Shown: in pieces, positions 34,831 through 46,746 of the stretch
Position numbering within the stretch: position 1 is the stretch's first letter
Layout of the letters: the number at the start of each line of letters is the position of its first letter
The notes under the pieces: model-generated
Seen by the model: the letters and a program-made list of their open reading frames with translations, nothing else
Told to the model about the DNA's origin: nothing
Database searches by the model: none
Program-made: the position numbers and the translations under genes
Source of the DNA: Cheiracanthium punctorium
Taxonomy: Eukaryota > Arthropoda > Arachnida > Araneae > Cheiracanthiidae
Direction of reading: 5' to 3'
Assembly (NCBI GenBank): GCA_038373885.1
Contig: JAWZYV010006126.1
Coordinates: forward strand, 124,001 to 188,000
Length of the DNA: 64,000 bases

Positions 34831-34987
34831 TGGAACTAATGTCATGATCTAATAATAGCAAGCTGATCATAAGTTGTACATGCTTCTCTGTTCAAGTTAA
34901 TCAATAAAATTGAGTTTTTTATTATTTCAAGCATTAATTGCTGTATGTTAGATTATTGTTTAATTGAACATTTTATCTTCTTTTCAG

Positions 34988-35181
34988 TTCGAAACAGTGA
35001 AGTGAAAATGTACCACGTGCAGTACTTTGGTGGTAAAGCACAGCATGGTTGGATTGAGCCTTACTTATCATTTTTCTTTAAAGGAGAAACTGACTATTAT
35101 AATAATAAAGTGTATTTAGTCGACCAACATGGCCATAATCCAAATTTACGGAGGAAGATCAGAGCCCAGTTTGGTATTGCG
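34988..35181 (+). CDS. NSD-like PWWP protein, internal exon (PWWP core)
   Basis: Internal exon of a host gene. It follows a pyrimidine-rich tract ending in CAG and is followed by GTAAGT. The first codon takes one base from an upstream exon that is not visible; the last codon is complete (GCG at 35179-35181). The translation contains YHVQYFGGKAQHGWIEP and ends RRKIRAQFGIA. This resembles the first PWWP domain of NSD1/2/3 and Drosophila Mes-4, which read YHVQFFG..RAWI and (K/I)RAQW. PWWP domains bind methylated H3K36 nucleosomes in the nucleus, and NSD proteins methylate H3K36. The N-terminal part of the domain with the P-W-W-P residues must lie in an earlier exon; I could not find it upstream in this window. 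The residues after GWI are longer and more divergent than in vertebrates. A different PWWP protein, such as an MSH6-type one, is possible but fits less well. Confidence 0.75.
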
Positions 35182-35261
35182 GTAAGTTTTAATTGTATGG
35201 GTTATATTAACCTCTTACATTATTCCATTTTAGAGTTTTTAAAATAAATTTAGTTTCTAGC

Positions 35262-35582
35262 TATACCCTCTTAATGTCATGATCAATGATTTGGTGACCA
35301 GAATGCAAAAAGTGAATGGAATAAAGGTCCTCCTCTTTGAAGACAATGTTCTCATCAGTTACTGATGGTAACATCAAGAAAGCGAATCAGTTAATCGAAG
35401 AGGCTTTGATGGCACTGGAGGAGTAGTGCAAAGATAACCTCATGGTGGTGAATCCTGAAAAACCTGTCTTTGAACTTTTTACCCCTCTCCTCTCTACTTT
35501 TACCCTCTCTACTAAATTGCATGATATCTCCCTGGACTTTGCAGGTAAAACATTGAAGAGAATTTATGATGCTAAATTCTTA
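35262..35582 (+). pseudogene. LINE copy, segment 1: reverse transcriptase
   Basis: First piece of one LINE copy that continues after four insertions as far as 52805. Shortly after the PWWP exon the sequence encodes LNVMINDLVTRMQKVNGIK, then VLLFEDNVLISY. This is the RT palm with the FADD active site decayed to FEDN, then LIEEALMALEE, NLMVVNPEK and KLHDISLDFAGK. The I/Jockey group of LINEs fits. It is cut at KFL by the element at 35583-41399 and resumes with LGFFFKLK. It is inactive. Confidence 0.75.
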
Positions 35583-35756
35583 CAAGGAGGAGGCACGGCC
35601 TTGGGGAAACGGATTTCAATAATCTTTGGCACAGCGGTAGTATACCATGTGAATATACTACGTGTAAAATACTAAGACGCAATACTCAAATACAGTCGAG
35701 AAAAATTAATATTTATTTTTGAACCATTTCAAGTTACACAGAAATTAGGCTAAGCG

Positions 35757-35824
35757 CCGTGGCAAAATGGTTAGAAATGTGGCCCTCTACTTTGGGGTCA
35801 CACGTTCAAGTCTCGTGCGGCCCT
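35757..35824 (+). repeat. tRNA-like sequence in the left terminal repeat
   Basis: GCCGTGGCAAAATGGTTAG is like a tRNA 5-prime half with box A (TGGCAAAATGG), and CGTTCAAGTCTCG is like a T-arm with box B (GTTCAAGTC). The matching copy in the right repeat (about 41155-41230, minus strand) has GGTTCGAATCTCGTGC. The acceptor stem does not close well, so it is not called a functional tRNA. Confidence 0.55.
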
Positions 35825-35905
35825 ACTCACTCTTCTTTTAAATTCAGCAATACTGGTAATTCTTTTTTCAGTCCAGTAACTAATTACTTATTTTTTTATT
35901 CACTT

Positions 35906-38284
35906 ACTAGCTGCGTGCCCGTTCTTCGCACAGTAGGAAACGAAAATTTTCCTTACATGTGTAATTCGAAATTATTCGTGATGTGGAATTTAAAAAAAAA
36001 AAAGAGCAAAATTATTTGACTCTTAATGTAAAGTTTGTGTCCTGAGTACTAACCTGATCATTGCAGTATAATGACTCAAAAAACTACGTCAGTGTCATTC
36101 ACTATTAAAAAAGTGGAAAGCTTAATAGTTTGCAGAGAACTCCTGGCTTTCAAAATGTCTTATTTCTACATCATACTGTTTTTTAGGCTCAAGTTGTAGC
36201 ATTAAATACCTAAGACACTACATGAAATGGAGCACCATTTATTTCTTTCCGAAAATGTACCATATAAGGAAAGTATTGCAATCATGAAAAAAATTCGACT
36301 TCGAGATTGTGGTGTATTTACACGTTTTGAGGTCTTCTGAATTCATTTATGCTATTTTCAAGAGATGTTTTTAAAATAGCTGCGCACCGGCTCTTCATAC
36401 GGGAAGAAAGGAATATTTTACTACTAAAATCATATCTGCATGTGACAAAACAGAATTTCATTTTTAAAAAAGTTCAAGTAATCCCCTCTGTTGAAATGAC
36501 TGCGGGATATATTAACGCAAATTAGAATTACTTTTCGTTTAGTTGGTTGTAAGACAACCGTTGAAAACGGATAAACACTTTTAATTTCATGAAATATTTA
36601 TTAACGTGGTACATTGCGATTTATTCATACTATCTTTACAAATCTAATAATACTACCTTTTACGTACATTAATACTATCTATACTCGCTTCTCCCTCTTC
36701 AAGGCTCCCTTAAAAGAAACAGCTTAGATTATTTGGCCTCAATGGGATCTTTTGATTCTGTGGCGATTCTTTGCAATTTACGCATTAGCATAAATAATAA
36801 TCATTTCACATAATGGTTGCCATTAAGGAAACTCTCCATATATATTTAATTTATACATAGTTTTATAAGATTGGCGTATTTAGCGCCGTAAACCATTTCA
36901 TCTTACTGTGGGGAGAAAATATCCAAGGGGTGCCATTTTAAATATCCAATAGCGATATCTTTTATATCCTCCATAGTCCTGTCTCCTGAAAAACATCAAA
37001 CTGTGTAATCTCGAGGAGCTACTTATTCCCATTTTAATTGTGACAGGGCGTTAGAGTTGCAGAGTTTACAAATTTCACACATTTTTTTTAATTTATGACG
37101 TCACTGTTTGACTGCCGTAAAGGATACCCCGGTAGATTAATTTCGGAGTTACTTTCGATATTTCGCATAATTGTTTTCAAACGGTATCATTAAAACTTTG
37201 CGTGACCTTTATGGAGGAACGTAATTCAACGTTAAAATAAAACTATACTCGCAACCTGCATGCGTATGTTAGGCAACGCCTGCGCTAAATTAAATGCCAA
37301 AAATAAAAATAATAAATAGAAAAATTTTAATATATCGCGCTTTGAAACGAACTTTGTAACTTTTAAAATTTTCAGCGCCGTGAAAACATTTCAATTTTTA
37401 AATAAGCACCGGATTAAAATACCACTTCTAATAATAATAATCGTGAATTTCTTAGTTTATTTCTACAGTAAATTTTAATCAAAATATCGTCTCCCTGTGT
37501 TGAAAATAGAGCTGGAATAAATGAGTTAAAATTATGGCGTAATTTTTAGGTATCTTAAAGCATTTGACGTCATAGATCCTCACTTGCGAATTGAAATTCT
37601 GATATCCCATTTAAAAACTCGATTGGTTGAAAAAACCCTTTTTTCTAATCCTTTCTGTGGCAACAGCCGAACATAAATTCTCGTGCCGTGATCGCAATGT
37701 AATGAATGGCGTAAGATCGCGTTGATGCTATTAAATTCTAAACATTAGGCTGCATTAAAATTCGTAAAAAATCATCTAATTTACATAATTTTTTCGTTTT
37801 TATTTTAAAAGAGGGAGAAAAGAATGTTTCACGATTTGTCAAAATATCTAAAAGTTATGACAGATAGAATTCAAGATGCGACAGTTTTAAAATTATTTTA
37901 CGAAAAAAAATCGCGAAGCAGATGTTTAGTAAAAAAATTCCTAAAAATCGGTAAATCAGGTTAAGTTTTCAGAACAAACTGTTTTTAAAAGAAAATTTTC
38001 TCCTCTATCCGATGATACAAATGCCGTTTTGCTGCGAGCGTAATTTCCGCCGTTATTACGAATTAGGTAAGAAAAAATGCCAAAAATCGCATAAAACATA
38101 AAATAAAAAAAAAATCTAGGTCGAATTTTGAAAAAATCGCTTCGAGGTGCACAACTACATATTTACATCTTCCCGAATACCAAATTTGGTGTTTCTAGGT
38201 GTAGCCGTTTGTCCGTAACGCTGCAGACAGACACACACACACACACACACACACACAGAGACACCTTCTTTTATAATAAGTAGA
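35906..38284. mobile_element. Interspersed ACTAGCTGCGTGCCCG element
   Basis: Starts ACTAGCTGCGTGCCCGTTCTTCGC and ends after a (AC)n microsatellite at about 38229-38256 and TTTTATAATAAGTAGAG. A second start-like motif, TAGCTGCGCACCGGCTCTTC, occurs at about 36377, so it may be two nested or tandem copies. Related in form to 28336-29910. No coding sequence. Confidence 0.5.
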
Positions 38285-38639
38285 GATTTATTTATTTATT
38301 TTTAGTACCTACTTATTGATTTTTTTTATTATTTAAATTTTATTTCTACTTGCAAAATCTTTACTTTGGAATCAGAATTTTACACATTCAAAATAATTCA
38401 CTTTCAACATTCGCCAAACTCAATATTTATTTAAAGTACATTTCTTTTTGTCACAATCATAAGACAGACTTTTTTGTCTAATTTTCAACCGTCCGTGATG
38501 CCACAGCAACAGCATTATTTCTTTTAATCGTCTGTCCTCTGTTGATGGGTTTTCAAATTTAAAATATCACATGTGATAATTTTGAATAGACGTACTTAAG
38601 CAGTGAAACTTATTTTGAAGAATTATATTACAGTTACAA

Positions 38640-38830
38640 ATATGCCACCAAGCCAAGAAAGTGCTTATTGTTGTGATGAAAAAACTGCTGATAGTTCTGC
38701 ATACCACGATGTTTTGAAGCAGTGACTAAAAAATGTAGTAGTGTATTACGAAAGTTCACTTCTCAAAAAAAAATTTAATTGCAACGCTACCTGAAGAAGC
38801 TATGATGACAGGCACAGAATTGTACAATAA
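38640..38830 (+). pseudogene. Unidentified coding fragment (left part)
   Basis: Frames here give MPPSQESAYCCDEKTADSS and, nearer the MITE, ATLPEEAMMTGTELYN. This continues after the MITE at 38831-40766 as LDVLNEKKFVTDEKLIHAQED. The style, an acidic spacer with short repeats, is like the N-terminal region of a transposase, but I do not recognise the family. It may belong to the 5.8 kb element. Confidence 0.3.
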
Positions 38831-40766
38831 CAGGGTTGCTACGCGACCGGGAGAACCTGGAAAACCGGGAAAACTCAGGGAAAATGAAGAATTTTCATGA
38901 AAACTGGGAAAATACAGGGAAAAATATATTTGCAGCGAAAAATTCATTTATATTTTTTAATTAATACAAATTTTAAATTTTTGTTTGGGAAAAATTATGC
39001 CTGTATTTTGTATTTCAGTAAAAAGTGAGATCGTGAACCATAACCTGCGCCTTGTTTATTGAAAAGCCGGAGTCACGCCCGCCGAAGCGATTGATTGGCG
39101 CCAGTGGTATGCCTATGCATCTAAGAGAGCTGGCTAGAGAAAGGGTATTCCCCTTTTCCCCTCTCAGCTCCGCTCTGTCGTATAATCTCTCTATGGAACG
39201 TTCCTTTAGAAAGGGCGATATTCCCTTTTGTGCTTCCTCCTGGTGGATTTTCCCCTTCTAGTTCTTCCCCATCTGCTTGTATGTGGGCACTGCTAGACAC
39301 ACGTCGCGTGTTTGTTTTTATGGTTTTTACTCTTTCTTGCTGTTTAGTCTTGCTGTCACCTTGTGTGTACTGTTTTTTTTTTTTTTTCAAAATCTGCAAG
39401 GAGTTCATACCATGATGCCTTGCAGAGAAAGAAAGGTGCTCAACAAAAGTTGCAAGATGAAGGAAGAAATAAACGAAAAGTTTCTGAGCAGATCAAAATA
39501 TTACAAAAGAAAATACAGAAAATTATGGAGGAACAATCTGCTGGATTGTCTAACATCAACCAACAGATTTTGGAATAAAAAAAAAAATAATAATAAATCT
39601 TTAGATTTACTAGTGAAAGTGTTTATTTTATTAAAAATTTGCTTTTCTTCCCCAATGAGCAGGCACTTGTTCATCAATCATTTTGCCATTACTAAGGACC
39701 AAACTGCTGGTAATAAGTAATAATTTTAATTTACAGGGATAAAAATCTTCCACGGAATTCCGCATTTTAATTATTTTTATTTTAAAAAAAAATATGTAGA
39801 TGATATAATCACTGCAGAATTCCGAATCTCGTATCTGCCAACTCAAGTTCAATCTTTTTGGTAAATGAGTATTTCCTTTTCAGTATTTCTTTATAAACAT
39901 TTCTAATGCAACTACAAAATACTTGAATGCTTATTTAAATTTATGTTTATAAATTTCTTGAATTTTAAATGCTTCTGAAAGTTTGAATGTTAAGCTAAAA
40001 AATCATGACAGAGATTTAAATAAGACATTGATTTGCATAGATTGACTATGAGAAAAAGAACTGCTTTTCTTTTAAGTAAAGGTAAATGCAGTTTTTAATA
40101 TTTATTTTTTAACACTTTTTGTCACTGCAATATAATTTTTACACTAATTCTGATGGAAGTTTTGCAAAAAAAAGTAAATAATAATAATATTAAACCTTCC
40201 AAATCAGCCTTTTTATGTTATTTTATTTGTACATAAAGACATTGTCTGAAATCTATTCATGAAATTATTTACCTTGACCTTAGATTTATGGGGAATTTGC
40301 TTAAAATCCTCTTTTTAAATAATGATAGCCTGTTTTTCTATTGAACACTCTCTATCTAAAATTGATTATTAAATACTTATTTATGCATGAATACTGGGAA
40401 TTATTTTAATCAAGATAAAAATAATTAATTTGGTTTGCGATTGATATTATGGAAAACAGTGTATGATGCTTGTCAAAATATTTTAACGGTTAAATTCAAG
40501 CTTACACACTTTTCCTCTTTTTTTCTCTTCATGCATTCTCATCCCTAAATTTAGCTTAACTAAATTAAGTTGATAATTTTAATTTAGTTAAGCTAATAAT
40601 CAATGTGATATTATTAAAGATGCACAACTATTTAAAATATTAGGAGATGATACTATATTGCGTTATATGCCGTTATTGCGCTATGTCGTGTTTATCCCCT
40701 TTTTGATCACGAAAAGGACAGGGAAAATACAGGGAATTTCATTTCAGGATTTGAGTAGCAACCCTG
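38831..40766. mobile_element. MITE with CAGGGTTGCTAC ends
   Basis: Inverted ends CAGGGTTGCTACGCGACC and GAGTAGCAACCCTG, flanked by a 5 bp repeat AATAA (38826-38830, 40767-40771). Near both ends are GGGAAAA-type repeats. A short frame at 39363-39578 (QRKKGAQQKLQDEGRNKRK) could form a coiled coil, but I do not recognise it. Confidence 0.7.
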
Positions 40767-40771
40767 AATAA

Positions 40772-40961
40772 TACATTGGATGTGTTGAATGAAAAGAAGT
40801 TTGTAACTGATGAGAAATTGATCCATGCTCAAGAAGATTGTATAGAGAATTTTGAATCAGTTAAAGATAATTCGTCTGATGACCATGCGCCAGATGGTGA
40901 GAAAAAAAGAAATTCCATTGTCATTAGTATATTATTGATTATAATTACTCTATTCAAGTAA
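40772..40961 (+). pseudogene. Unidentified coding fragment (right part)
   Basis: The frame LDVLNEKKFVTDEKLIHAQED, then CIENFESVKDNSSDDHAPD, continues the fragment left of the MITE. Acidic and Ser-rich. Function unknown; possibly the transposase spacer of the surrounding element. Confidence 0.3.
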
Positions 40962-41154
40962 TCATAACTATAATCAATTGTAAAAATGGACTTCGAATAG
41001 TAGAAATAAAAATTTTAAAAATATGTAAATAAGTAATTAAAAAATTCAATAAGTAGTAAAAATGAATAAATGAAACAGTAAACAAATATTTATTGGACTG
41101 AAAAAAGAATTAATTACCAGTATTGATGTATTAAAAAAAGAGAGAGGAGAAAGA

Positions 41155-41228
41155 GTCTTGCAGCACGAGATTCGAACCTGGGACCCCTGAGTAGTATGCC
41201 ACCGTTCTAACTATTTTGCAACAGCGCT
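41155..41228 (-). repeat. tRNA-like sequence in the right terminal repeat
   Basis: Minus-strand counterpart of the sequence at 35757-35824: box A-like TTGCAAAATAGTTAG and box B GGTTCGAATCTCG. The box B is closer to consensus than in the left copy. Acceptor pairing is weak. Confidence 0.55.
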
Positions 41229-41402
41229 TAACTTGTATTTAAAGTTTTGGTGAAGTGGTTCGAAAATAAATATTAATTTTTCTCGATTGTATTTGAGTAT
41301 TGTGTTGTAGTATTTTACAGGTAGTATATTCACATGGTATACTACCACTGTGCCAAAGATAATTTAAATCCGTTTCCCCAAGGCCGTGCCTCCTCCTTGT
41401 TA

Positions 41403-41565
41403 GGTTTTTTTTTTTTAAACTCAAAGTTTAAAATTTTCAGAAGATTTACTCAACTGAGTTAGTACATAGAGAGACAGACTGACTGCTTTAGACTGCTTAA
41501 ATGTCTCACAGGGATCACTTGGGGGTTCAATATAAGATGTCCTCTCCACTGTGTATAAGACTTAC
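41403..41565 (+). pseudogene. LINE copy, segment 2
   Basis: Continues the LINE after the 5.8 kb element: LGFFFKLK, frameshifts, then RLLKCLTGITWGFN, which in intact elements is the conserved region after the RT (LLKxLxGxxWGxx). The segment ends in TTAC, where the foldback element is inserted, and resumes at 46460. Confidence 0.7.
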
Positions 41566-42470
41566 GGGTCATTCCATATCAAATCATTGAAAAAATTGAG
41601 ATTTTCAACCTGACCCCCTCAGAATTCTATGAAATTTGGATAGTAGTATCTATAAAGAAAAAAATAAATATGAAATTTCTAGTCCATATCACTAATAGTT
41701 TTTGAAATATTTAATTTTAAAGTTTGAGAAATTAATAAAATTTGAGAAATTCTTGCACTATACAATTGGCTCCAATTTCTCTCCTAATTATCATAGAAAC
41801 TCCATTTAAGTGTCTATAGAAAGTAAACAGGTTGCCCTTTGTTATTATATGTAACATGATTAAATTTTTAATTTAAAGTTCATCATTTTGAATTTTTAAA
41901 ATTTCAAAAAGTATAATTTTAAATTAAAAAAAAATTATGTTATTCTTCTATTTACTGTTAACAATATCTGAAAGTTTCATTCTGGGATTACCATGGGTTT
42001 TCGAGTAATAAATTTAAGAAAATTGTTATCATCTCGATTTAATAACACCAAAAGAAAATTTTTGTAGTATTTTAAAATAAAATTACACTTTTAACTTAAT
42101 ATAAGAACTTTCAGAGAGAACAAATAATGTTTTTCAACACTTCCATTGGGGGTACACACAAGGCAATGTCTCCCCCCCCAATCCAATAAAAAAATGTAAT
42201 TTTACTAAAACAATTATATGTTTTTGAAATTTCAAGAGCAGTTGAGCCCAAATTTGTTTTTGCTGGGGGTTTTATTGGGTGGGGGTGCTTTCAAAGTAGG
42301 AAAGGGGGTGTGCCTCCCCCCTTATAAATAGGAATTTTCAGAATTTGTCTAACAAAATTGCATTTTTCTTTTTTATTAATAATTTAAAAAAATCATTGTT
42401 TCATAAAATGCTTTCACTATTCCAATGCGTTACAACTATTCCTTTAATTGTCAATTTTTAAATAATAGTA

Positions 42471-43087
42471 CAGTTGAGGGCCAAAAATCCGCCGACCTAA
42501 AATCCGCAAACGTCCGAAATCCGCACACCTTCTCTAATGTAAACGATGAAATTCACAGTCATTCGCCAATGATAAAATTGTTCAAAAGTGTCTTGAATCC
42601 AGATAAATATGATTCTGATGATAATGATGAAAACTTGGGTAATAATAATAAAATCCATTTGATAAAAGTTAGGATAAGAATACCTTAAGTTTTTAGTACA
42701 GCAAATTTCTTCAACAAAACAAGACTTATGGATAATATACAATTTGCAAAAATATATAAATAAGAGAAAGAAGCTGAAAATAGAAAAAAATAATATTTAA
42801 AAAAAAATAACCATAGAACATGTTTCCAAAATTAGAAAAGGAAATTTTGAAACAATTTGCTTTTCTAGTCATCATATAATTTTTTGTTTTTTTCTCCTGT
42901 GTTTTTTATTTAATTTGAAAATATAAATGAAATACTTTTGACAGTGTTTTTATTTCATTGTAATTGTATTCTACATTTTAAAAATCAGAAATGTAATTAT
43001 TTATCTTTTATGGGCCCGAAATCCACAAAATCCTAAAATCCGCACAAGCCTTGGTCCCAAGCTGTGCGGATTTCTGGCTCTTTACTT
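42471..43087. mobile_element. pogo/Tigger-like MITE (ATCCGC family)
   Basis: Starts CAGTTGAGGGCCAAAAATCC after TA (42469-42470). The right side has GTGCGGATTTCTGGCTC before TA at 43088-43089. The other arm of the foldback element lacks it, which shows the empty site. An 87-codon frame at 42425-42688 (PDKYDSDDNDEN) is acidic and probably not functional. Confidence 0.65.
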
Positions 43088-43911
43088 TATTTTCAGGTTA
43101 AAAAATATAGAAATAATAATTACAGTAAGATGTTATTTATATGTTGCATGCATATTCTTAACTATTAAGTAAATATTTCAAGTGTTACCTTTAATTGATG
43201 TGTATTTTTTAAAAATTGAGTTTTAAATTTGAATGTAGTAAGGAAAACTTACAACTTACAGATTATGCACACAGTAAAATAAAAAAGAAAGTAAACCATT
43301 GTATGATATTTTTCTCAAATTTATTTTTATCACATAATTTATGGGTAATATATAAAATGATGGGGATAGATTATGTGGATGGAGAAAGTTTACTTTAATT
43401 TCATCTGTATGCGGATAAACATCCAGAACACATGAGCAAAAATTAACAAAGGTTACCTTTAAATTAAGAGATTGCTTGACATTAAACTAAAAGAAATAAA
43501 TCATATGACATTTTTTTTTCCCATAAAACTTTTCTCTACCTCTCTTCTTTTTATATATTGTTTTTCAACAGGAAATGTTTATAAACTCTCAAAGCAAGAA
43601 ATAGATAGTGCTAACCAAAAGTTGTTGTAAAAAAAAAAAAAAAACCTTTTGTATACATCTTTGGAAGCAATACAAATTGCCGTTATTAAATGAGTAAATA
43701 AGTTCATGTTTTAATTTCATCAGGATCTTTTTGCAATCTGTATCCTTTTAAGATCAATCCTCTCAAACTCTGTTGAAATTCTTCATAGCCAAGTTTTAAT
43801 AGAGCCTTGACCTTTTTATAAATGTTAAAAATTTTTAACATTTTAAAAATTCAAGAGCAGTTGAGTCCAAATTTATTTTTATCAAGTTATGAGTTTGTTT
43901 ATTTGACATGG

Positions 43912-44589
43912 CATACCTGCCAACTTTTACGAATTATCCGTAAAATATGCGGATTTTGCCATTAATTTACTGATGTACGGAGATGAGTAATTTTACGGAT
44001 TGCTCGGCTAATTTCGAAATTCGCAATTTCATACAATTCAATCTTCTTCCATCTGTCTAGAGAATATATATTTTCCCTTCAGCACTCCTTTATTTAACTA
44101 TCCAATGCCATAAGAGTAAAAATTGATTCTCATTTTGAATTTAAAATAATTTTTAACCCCACCCCCCTCCTTCCTCTCTCAAGGAAACCAATAAAGAAAA
44201 AACACTTTATTGAATGGAGCATGTTCAGATTTTGAATTCAATCTTTTTCCATCGCTCTTGTGAGTAAATATTTTTCTTTTAGAACTCTCATTTAAAGCTT
44301 TAATGCCGTAAGGATGAAAACTGATTCCTATTTTAAATTAAATTTTTACCCCCCCCCCTAATTAAACCAGGTAAGAAAATAATGCTAAGTAGAGCAGGCT
44401 CAGTTATGAATGAAAATGATTTAATAAAAATAAAAAATATTTTGACCAGAAATAAACTTAGCTTAACAAGAGCAGAAATTATTAGTACCAAAAAAATAAA
44501 TGAACTCAGTTTTACTGATGGGAGGTAAAAATTTACTGAAATGAGGACATAATTTTACTGATGTTAATTTTCTTAGGTTGGCAGGTATG
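43912..44589. mobile_element. hAT MITE, CATACCTGCCAAC family, copy 2
   Basis: A 678 bp copy with 13 bp ends CATACCTGCCAAC and GTTGGCAGGTATG and the 6 bp duplication ACATGG (43906-43911, 44590-44595). Just inside are TTTTACG-ATTATCCGTAAAAT motifs. Non-autonomous relative of 2533-4290. Confidence 0.8.
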
Positions 44590-44692
44590 ACATGGAATGA
44601 CCCCGAGATCTCATAATTTGAAACCCTACACATTTATAAAAAGGTCAAGGCTCTTTTAAAAGGATACAGATTGCAATAAGATCATGATGAAA

Positions 44693-44899
44693 TTAACCCA
44701 TTATATATTTTTTTCTTAAAATATTTTAACACAATTTACGAAATACACATTTTATGTAAACATTTATACTATAGGGTGTGTTATATAGTGTAAATGTTTA
44801 TATAAAATGTGTATTTCGTAAATTGCGTTAAAATATTTTAAGAAAAAAAATAAATAATAGATGTTCCCGTAACTGGAGCTTTGGCGCTTAATGGGTTAA
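44693..44899. mobile_element. TTAA-flanked MITE, near-perfect hairpin
   Basis: A 207 bp element from TTAACCCATTAT to TTAATGGGTTAA-type ends. It is almost entirely a palindrome: CTTAAAATATTTTAAC, then AATTTACGAAATACACATTT pairs with its complement on the right around a short centre near 44775. Non-coding. Confidence 0.75.
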
Positions 44900-46459
44900 A
44901 GAATGAACTTTTATTTACTTATTTCATAACAGTAATATGTATTGCTCCCAAAGATGTATACAAAATAATTTTTTTTTTTTTTTTTTTTTTTTTAAACAAC
45001 TTCTTGTTAGCACTATCCATTTCTTGCTTTGAGAGGTTATAAACTTTTCCTGTTGGAAAACAATATATAAAAAGAAGAGAGGTAGAAAAAAGTTTTATGG
45101 AAAAAATGTCATATGATTTATTTCTTTTAGTTTAATATCAAGCAATCTTTAATTTAAAGTTAACCTTTGCTAATTTTTGGTGTTTTGCTCATGTGTTCTG
45201 GATGTTTATCCACATACAGATGAAATTAAAGTAAACTTTCTCCATCCACATAATCTATTCCCATCATTTTATTACCCATAAATTATACGATAAAAAGATG
45301 CTATTTGCATCCAATAAATTTGAGAAAAATATCGCACAATAGTTTACTTTCTTTTTTATTTTACTTTGTGCATAATCTGCAAGTTGTAAGTTTTCCTTAC
45401 TACATTCAAATTTAAAACTCAATTTTTAAAAAATACACATCAATTAAGGTAACACTTGAAATATTTACTTAATAGTTAAGAATATGCATGCAACATATAA
45501 ATAACATCTTACCGTAATTATTATTTCTATTTCTTTTTAAAACTGAAAATGCTATTATTTAAAAGTTGGCAATTAAAGGAATAGTTGTAACGCATTGGAA
45601 TAGTGGAAGCATTTTATGAAACATGATTTTAAAAAAATATTAATAAAAAAGAAAAATGGAATTTTGTTAAGACGAATTCTGAAAATTCTTATTTATAAGG
45701 GGGAGGCACACCCCTTTCCTACATTGAAAGCACCCCAATAAGACCCCCAGCAAAAACAAATTTGGACTCAACTACTCTTGAAATTTTAAAAACATGTAAT
45801 TGTTAGTAAAATTCTATTTTTTTATTTGGGGGGGGGGGGGGGAGACATTGTCTTGCGTGTACCCCCAATGGAAGTGTTGAAAAACATTATTTGTTCTCTT
45901 TCAAAATTCTTATATTAAGTTAAAAGTGTAATTTTATTTTAAAATACTAAAATTTTCTTTTGGTGTTATTAAATCAAGATGATAGCAATTTTCTTGAATT
46001 TATTACTCGAAAACCCATGGTAATCCCAAAATGAAACTTTCAGATATTTCTAACAATAAATAGACGAATAACATAATTATTTTTAAAAATTGAAAAATAT
46101 ACTTTTTGAAATTTTAAATTAAAAAAGTTTTAAATGATGGACTTTAAATTAAAAATTTTAACAATTTAATCATGTTACATATGATAAGAAAGGGCAACCT
46201 GTTTACTTTCTGTAGACATTTAAATGGAGTTTCTATGATAATTAGGAAAGAAATTGGAGCCAATTATATAGTGCAAGAATTTTTAAAATTTCATTAATTT
46301 CACAAATTTTAAAATTAAATATTTCAAAAACTAAAAGTGATATGGACTAGAAATTTCACATTAATTTTTTTCTCTATAGATACAACTATCATACCAAATT
46401 TCATTGAATTCTGAGGGGGTCAGGTTGCGAGCCTCGCTGATTTGACATGGAAATGACCC

Positions 46460-46746
46460 TTACATAAGATCAGTTTTTGACTATGGCAGTGAGCTTGACA
46501 GTCACTGCCTCAGCTGGCTGTGTTGTTACCCTTGATAGAGTTCAAGATAAGGTGCTTAGGCTCATAACTGGTACTGCACATTCTACTCCTATTTGTGCAA
46601 TGAAAATCCAGAGTAACTGAGAACCTATGTCATTTAGAAAGAGTGCCAACTATTAAAATTGTATGAGAAATGTATGAGACTCCCTTTACATCATTGGACT
46701 TCTTATATCCTTTGTGTTGGTAGGTTAAAGACTCACAATACTTTTA
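46460..46746 (+). pseudogene. LINE copy, segment 3
   Basis: Continues the LINE after the foldback element. IRSVFDYGSELDSHCL corresponds to the conserved R-S-V-x-D-Y-G-S motif of I/Jockey-type elements, then KLYEKCMRLPLHHWTSY. Interrupted at 46747 by a hAT MITE. Confidence 0.7.

Larger units (their letters stand above)
35583..41399. mobile_element. 5.8 kb element with long inverted repeats carrying tRNA-like sequence, TTA target
   Basis: Ends are exact inverted repeats for the first 30 bases (CAAGGAGGAGGCACGGCCTT onward). The repeat continues for about 240 bp (35583-35825 against 41155-41399) at high identity. The flanking target is TTA (35580-35582, 41400-41402), confirmed by the LINE frame across the junction. 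TTA duplications fit the PIF/Harbinger superfamily, but no Harbinger transposase is seen. Inside are another interspersed element (35906-38284), a fragment of unknown coding sequence (about 38640-38830 and 40772-40960) and a hAT-like MITE (38831-40766). Confidence 0.75.
41566..46459. mobile_element. 4.9 kb foldback element (giant inverted repeat), TTAC target
   Basis: Left end GGGTCATTCCATATCAAATC; right end GATTTGACATGGAAATGACCC. The two halves are inverted copies: left arm about 41566-43826, right arm about 44630-46459, for example 42235-42320 against 45695-45780 and 43400-43440 against 45180-45225. The flanking duplication is TTAC (41562-41565, 46460-46463), confirmed by the LINE. Nested inside are a pogo-like MITE in the left arm, a hAT MITE and a TTAA MITE. 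No transposase is visible. A third copy of the terminal sequence (CATGGAATGACCCC) lies in the middle near 44591. The superfamily is unknown; a 4 bp target would allow a Sola-type element. Confidence 0.75.

Noticed and set aside
35757..35824. Functional tRNA gene
   Set aside because: Box A and B are present but the acceptor stem does not pair properly; the sequence is part of a transposon end.
39121..39408. 95-residue minus-strand frame starting at an A/T run
   Set aside because: It is inside a MITE and depends on a poly-T run; a plus-strand alternative is equally long.
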